From assembly GCA_021827245.1 (NCBI GenBank), contig JAKAWN010000035.1, positions 1-27,355 on the forward strand: DNA of 27,355 bases, given 5' to 3'. Positions 24,070-27,355 of this stretch are shown here, in pieces. The position numbers and the translations under genes were made by a program. Below the pieces are notes generated by a model that was not told the DNA's origin, ran no database searches, and was given only the letters and a program-made list of their open reading frames with translations. The stretch's first letter is position 1. Each line of letters opens with the position of its first letter. Origin of the DNA: Acidobacteriota bacterium. GTDB taxonomy: Bacteria; Acidobacteriota; Terriglobia; UBA7540.

Positions 24070-24219
24070 TTATCAACTTCCGTTCTCTGCCGGTTGATCC
24101 GGCGCCTCTCGCACGTTTCACCGCATTGTCATTTCTTGATTCGGCTAGCCTCCTGGTTGCACTTGCTGTCCATGTTGCAATGGTCCTGACCGATTGTTCC
24201 CGGTATTTCGGGCCTTAAC

Positions 24220-24444
24220 TCAAATCGGCGCCATGGCCACGCGCCCAGCCTCAGTAGCAGTGTACGCTCCGTTCTTCTCCTCCGCCAGTCCCGCCTCCAC
24301 CAGTTCCCGTGCAGCGCTTCGGATGCGGTAAAGCGGGACTCCCGTCTTCTCCGCAACTTCATTGAGCGGAGCACCGTCTGCCATTGCAGCCAGAATTTTC
24401 CTGGCCATGTCAGTTAATTCGCCACTGCTATCCTTACAGGGCAT
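24220..24444 (-). CDS. Small winged-helix DNA-binding protein
   Basis: A 74-residue protein with a single winged-helix-like fold: LTDMARKILAAMADGAPLNEVAEKTGVPLYRIRSAARELVEAGLAEEKNGAYTATEAGRVAM. The helix-turn-helix is APLNEVAEKTGVPLYRIRSAARELVEAG, and the wing is EEKNGAYTATEAG. It resembles ArsR/MarR-type domains but has no metal-binding Cys pair or sensor domain (Cys3 is alone), so what it senses is unclear. AAGGAG precedes ATG 24444. It sits between the peroxiredoxin gene (upstream) and the aquaporin gene (downstream), all on one strand, and could regulate them. Confidence 0.7.
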   Translation of the reverse strand: MPCKDSSGELTDMARKILAAMADGAPLNEVAEKTGVPLYRIRSAARELVEAGLAEEKNGAYTATEAGRVAMAPI

Positions 24445-24461
24445 AATCAGCTCCTTCCCAG

Positions 24462-24489
24462 GCGGGGACGGTTCAGAAACCGTCCCCGC
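24462..24489. terminator. Perfect 12-bp hairpin between the peroxiredoxin and winged-helix genes
   Basis: GCGGGGACGGTT (24462-24473) and AACCGTCCCCGC (24478-24489) pair perfectly around the loop CAGA. On the minus strand it lies 29 bases after the peroxiredoxin stop and ends 17 bases before the winged-helix ATG, right against its ribosome site. No T-run follows on either side, so it may be an attenuator or an mRNA-stabilising/processing stem rather than a plain terminator. Confidence 0.6.
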
Positions 24490-24518
24490 GAAACGTCTTG
24501 CGTCAGATGGAATTGTCC

Positions 24519-25175
24519 TTACAGCGATTTCTTTGAGAAGTACCAGTCTTTGGTCTCAAAACCAGCTTTCATGCGTTCGTCAGCCCCTTCCGCGGTTGCC
24601 GGGGGAGGGACGATTACCTTCTCGCCGGGCTTCCAATTTGCCGGAGTCGCCACGCCGTGCTTGTCGGTCGTCTGCAGGGCATCGATCAGGCGGAGAATTT
24701 CCTCCATGTTACGCCCGGTTGTCAGCGGGTAATAGATCATCGCTCGGAGAACGCCGTTGGGGTCGATGACGAAGACGCAACGGCTGGCTTCTGTCTTGCT
24801 TTCGCCGGGCATGATCATGCCGTAGAGAGTCGCCACTTCTTTATTCAGGTCGGCAATCACCGGGAACGGAATCTTCACCCCGAAGTTCTGCTCGATGTTC
24901 CGAATCCAGGCAATGTGCGAGTAGTTGCTGTCGATGCTCAAGCCGCACAACTCCACGCCGCGCTTTTTCAGTTCCGGAGCAATCTCCGCAAAGGCGACGA
25001 ATTCTGTTGTGCAAACCGGCGTAAAGTCGGCCGGGTGCGAGAAGAGAATAAGCCAGCTCCCTTTGAAGTCCTCTAAGCGAAGTGTTCCATGGGTTGTCTG
25101 GGCCTCAAAAGCTGGCGCCGGCTGGCCAAGGCGAGGGAAACCAGGAGCAGCTTTTTCCTGCGTTGTCGTTTCCAT
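24519..25175 (-). CDS. 1-Cys-type (Prx6-like) peroxiredoxin
   Basis: A 218-residue AhpC/TSA-family peroxidase that reduces H2O2 and organic peroxides. It has LGQPAPAFEA, LFSHPADFTPVCTTEF with peroxidatic Cys55, LSIDSNYSHIAWIRNI, FPVIADLNKEVATLYGM, VFVIDPNGVLRAMIYYPLTTGRNMEEILRLIDAL and the C-terminal Prx6 extension GVATPANWKPGEKVIVPP. The other Cys residues (77 and 132) lie inside the core, and the C-terminal 60 residues have none, so no C-terminal resolving Cys is present and a 1-Cys mechanism with an external thiol is likely. AGGAGG lies about seven bases before ATG 25175. It is followed on the same strand by the winged-helix and aquaporin genes. Confidence 0.95.
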   Translation of the reverse strand: METTTQEKAAPGFPRLGQPAPAFEAQTTHGTLRLEDFKGSWLILFSHPADFTPVCTTEFVAFAEIAPELKKRGVELCGLSIDSNYSHIAWIRNIEQNFGVKIPFPVIADLNKEVATLYGMIMPGESKTEASRCVFVIDPNGVLRAMIYYPLTTGRNMEEILRLIDALQTTDKHGVATPANWKPGEKVIVPPPATAEGADERMKAGFETKDWYFSKKSL

Positions 25176-25489
25176 TTTCCATCCTCCTGAACGTTAACTG
25201 GAAATTGATGATGCCGGACGGCTCCTACCGATGCACGTTGTCACCCAGGAGAAACGCATACCGGTAATCGCCCCGAGGGGCGTAGTCAAAAAATCCCCAC
25301 CTTCAAATTTTACTAGGGATTTTGCTCTTCAGACCCACCATTCTCAAAAAAACCAATAAATCGAATGCTGACGCAATCCGGAGGGAAAGTACCAGGCGTA
25401 CCAGACTCCGTAGTGCGCCGGCGGTTCAGCGTTGGTTGATCCCTTCCGATACACGCCAAAGTTCCTTCCAGAGCCCATTTCGGAGGCTT
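25176..25489. other. 314-bp intergenic region with short palindromes
   Basis: No gene is supported here. It holds the peroxiredoxin upstream region: a CGCCC/GGGCG hairpin around CGAG (25269-25282) directly beside TTGACT on the minus strand (25287-25282), and an 8-bp inverted repeat AAAATCCC (25290-25297) / GGGATTTT (25316-25323) with an 18-base centre. TTGACT could be a -35, but no matching -10 was found. From 25324 to 25489 nothing was recognised. Confidence 0.5.
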
Positions 25490-26011
25490 TCAGTTTGCCG
25501 AGCGCGCCAGGCGTTGGTATTCACGCTCAGACTCGGCAGGCAGCAAAACCCAGAGCGTATAAATTCCCAGTGCCGTTCCGAACGGGATATGGATAAGCGA
25601 GATGATGCCCAGAATTAGAGCCAGCAGCCGGGCCCAGGGGCGATAATTCAGCAATCCCCATCCGGCCAGGAAACCTGCCACGGCGATTGCCAGCAAAAAC
25701 ACTCCGACCATGCCGGCGATGGGCCAAATGAATGGGCGCATCGGGAACGGAATGAAATGCATGGCGAGGCTGCCGCCGAAATAGACCCCGAATCCCCGCG
25801 CGAGTTCGAAAATTGAAATCACTAGCCAAAGGATGGCGAGAATCTTGGTATGTTTTTCGATTCGGCTCTGGACCACCGGCAACGGCGCGGCGCTGATTTG
25901 CGCCCCTGGCTCCTGCGCCGGCGAACTAACTACGGCTACAAGTTGTTTACCGCAACCGCTGCAGAAATTCTGCCCCGGCAGTATGCTAGCTCCGCATTTA
26001 TCACAGAACAT
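25490..26011 (-). CDS. Zinc-ribbon membrane protein of unknown function
   Basis: Read from ATG 26011, preceded by AGAGGG, this is a 173-residue protein. It begins MFCDKCGASILPGQNFCSGCGKQLV, a small zinc ribbon with Cys3, Cys6, Cys17 and Cys20, followed by a Pro/Ala/Gln linker (26-50). Then come about four membrane segments: TKILAILWLVISIFELARGF (55-74), the region around IAGMVGVFLLAIAVAGFLAG (98-117), and RLLALILGIISLIHIPFGTALGIYTLWVLL (127-156). It ends in a short charged tail. Such ribbon-plus-membrane proteins are common and of unknown role. The frame extends upstream to 26113, but that start lacks a ribosome site. It is divergent from the MutS-family gene. Confidence 0.78.
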   Translation of the reverse strand: MFCDKCGASILPGQNFCSGCGKQLVAVVSSPAQEPGAQISAAPLPVVQSRIEKHTKILAILWLVISIFELARGFGVYFGGSLAMHFIPFPMRPFIWPIAGMVGVFLLAIAVAGFLAGWGLLNYRPWARLLALILGIISLIHIPFGTALGIYTLWVLLPAESEREYQRLARSAN

Positions 26012-26133
26012 TTCGATCCCTCTACTCTTCTTACAAACATTTACGCATCCGCCGTCAAATTTGTTCCCTGCCTTCAGAATCGCCTCTGGAGTCGGCCTGT
26101 CTATGGAGTACAATCAGACACTTGGCCTCCGAA

Positions 26134-27355
26134 ATGTCACAAGATCCCAAGTCAGAGTACAACGCACGACTGGAATCGCTCACGCTCTCTCAATCGCGCC
26201 TTGACCGTCGGCACCGGGCGCTCGGCCGGGTCAATCTGACGATGGCCATAGCGGCCCTGATTGTCATTGTGTGGGCTTTGGACTCTCGCTCAGTTTCCAT
26301 TTTGTGGGTCCTGGTTCCTGGAGCGGCTTTTGCAGTTTCCGAAACCCTGCATACCCGCGTACTGCGGTCCATGCGCCAGTGCGAACGTGCCATCGCTTTC
26401 TACAACCGCGGCCTGGCCCGGCTTGACAATCGCTGGATCGGCACAGGTGAAACCGGCGAGCATTTTCTCGATCCCGCGCACCCCTATTCGCGCGACCTCG
26501 ACCTGTTTGGGAAGGGATCGTTGTTCCAGCTTCTCTGCACTGCGCGCACTCGCACCGGCGAGGCAGTCCTGGCCCGATGGCTGCTCACGCCCGCCGCGCT
26601 TGATGAAATTCAGACCCGCCATTCCGCTGTCAATGACCTTCGAGCGCGGCTGAGCCTTCGTGAAGATCTGGCCATTCTGGGCGAAGACGTTCGCTCCAGA
26701 GTTCACCCGGACAGCCTGATCAAGTGGGCGGAAGCTGAGTCAGTGTTAAAGCCCGGTCGGGCGCGCGTTGCGGCCTTCGTGCTGGCTGCTGTGTGGGCCT
26801 TTGGTCTGATTGCCTGGGCGGTTTGGGGTTGGTGGGAACTGGCACTGCTGTCGAGTGCCGTGAACCTCTTTGTCAATTCGCGGTTCAGCGCTCGCGTAAG
26901 GCAAATCGTTCCCGATCTGGGTGTGCACGCCGGTTCGCCCGAGGACTCTTCCAAGCGGGCCACGCCGTCCGCTGAATCAATCGCACCGGACCTTGCCGTG
27001 CTCGCGGTCGTGCTGGCGCGCCTTGAGCACGAGAAGTTCTCGGCGCCAAAACTCGTCAGCTTGCAATCAGCTTTGAAAGTCGAAACGTTGTGCTCCTCTC
27101 GTGCGATTGCGCGGCTGGGCCGCCTGGTCGATTTCCTGGAATCCCGGAGAAACCAGTTCGTGGCTCTTCTCAATCCATTCCTTTTCTGGAACCTGCAGCT
27201 TGCTTTCGCCATCGAAGGCTGGCGCAGAAAGTTCGGCATGGCCGTGCGCGGGTGGCTCGAGGCCGTAGGTGAAATGGAAGCTCTTTGCGCGCTTGCGGGT
27301 TACGCTTATGAGCACCCTTCGGATGTCTTCCCGGAGTTCACTTCATCAGAGCAGG
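26134..27355 (+). CDS. Membrane-anchored MutS-family protein (partial, 3' end outside window)
   Basis: An open frame runs from ATG 26134 to the window edge without a stop, 407 codons so far. The protein has a short basic start (SRLDRRHRALGRVN), a pair of membrane segments (about 34-51 and 53-70), a soluble helical part with FLDPAHPYSRDLDLFGKGSLFQLLCTARTRTGEAVLARWLL, a second membrane pair (about 211-231 and 233-250), and the MutS-core-like helices NPFLFWNLQLAFAIEGWRRK, then LEAVGEMEALCALAGYAYEHP. DLDLFGKGSLF-LLxxAxTxxGxxxLxxWL is the MutS clamp/lever signature of this subfamily. The ATPase domain with its Walker A should follow but lies outside. The start is uncertain because no SD is seen. 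Confidence 0.8.
   Translation, partial: MSQDPKSEYNARLESLTLSQSRLDRRHRALGRVNLTMAIAALIVIVWALDSRSVSILWVLVPGAAFAVSETLHTRVLRSMRQCERAIAFYNRGLARLDNRWIGTGETGEHFLDPAHPYSRDLDLFGKGSLFQLLCTARTRTGEAVLARWLLTPAALDEIQTRHSAVNDLRARLSLREDLAILGEDVRSRVHPDSLIKWAEAESVLKPGRARVAAFVLAAVWAFGLIAWAVWGWWELALLSSAVNLFVNSRFSARVRQIVPDLGVHAGSPEDSSKRATPSAESIAPDLAVLAVVLARLEHEKFSAPKLVSLQSALKVETLCSSRAIARLGRLVDFLESRRNQFVALLNPFLFWNLQLAFAIEGWRRKFGMAVRGWLEAVGEMEALCALAGYAYEHPSDVFPEFTSSEQ

Noticed and set aside
24089..24103. CCGGTTGATCC, similar to the start of archaeal 16S rRNA
   Set aside because: Only a short match; the following sequence is not rRNA. It is a GCCGG/CCGGC hairpin in the aquaporin leader.
24129..24374. 81-codon minus-strand frame
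   Set aside because: It overlaps the winged-helix gene in another frame, is Arg-rich and has no motif.

Overview
The window is one contiguous stretch of bacterial chromosome, moderately GC-rich, with dense genes on both strands. It contains no rRNA, tRNA, CRISPR array, transposase or phage gene that I could find. LpxC (lipid A synthesis) points to a Gram-negative cell with an outer membrane. The gene mix (a FabZ-like protein beside a Dus enzyme, two DinB-fold proteins, an FmdB zinc ribbon, a hydantoinase A/B pair with a Tat-exported asparaginase, large CPBP-protease proteins and a membrane-anchored MutS homologue) fits Acidobacteriota best. That placement is an inference from gene content and is not proven by a marker gene.

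Layout, left to right. 1-183: a REP-like nested palindrome. 184-2606: a FabZ-like dehydratase homologue and a tRNA-dihydrouridine synthase, then convergent rsmI. 2778-3137: a clear promoter driving an FmdB-type zinc ribbon gene. 3216-4681 (minus): a DinB-like protein, then galU with a promoter and tandem upstream repeats. 4966-6111: tsaD. 6283-11046: a tightly overlapping three-gene unit, hydantoinase/oxoprolinase A and B subunits plus a Tat-exported N-terminal-nucleophile glycosylasparaginase homologue. 11094-20220 (minus): a giant internally duplicated CPBP membrane protease-like protein, a RimI-type acetyltransferase, a class V aminotransferase, a small secreted protein, a second DinB-like protein and DNA polymerase I. 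20423-23266 (plus): lpxC, gdhA and the hicBA toxin-antitoxin pair. 23422-26011 (minus): an aquaporin, a small winged-helix protein, a 1-Cys-type peroxiredoxin and a zinc-ribbon membrane protein. 26134-end (plus): the first 407 codons of a membrane-anchored MutS-family protein, cut by the window edge.

Functionally the region mixes housekeeping genes (rsmI, tsaD, polA, lpxC, galU, dus) with accessory modules. The points that most deserve a second look are: (i) the last 65 bp of gdhA is repeated after hicBA, with only silent or stop-to-stop differences, so the toxin-antitoxin pair sits between two coding-equivalent gdhA 3' ends; (ii) the 1117-residue CPBP protein appears to be a whole-protein tandem duplication in which only the first half keeps protease motifs; (iii) the hyuA-hyuB-asparaginase unit joins two presumed cytoplasmic subunits to an exported amidase; (iv) the FabZ-like protein has Tyr where the catalytic His should be; (v) the aquaporin has Val in place of the selectivity-filter Arg and lies close to a peroxiredoxin.
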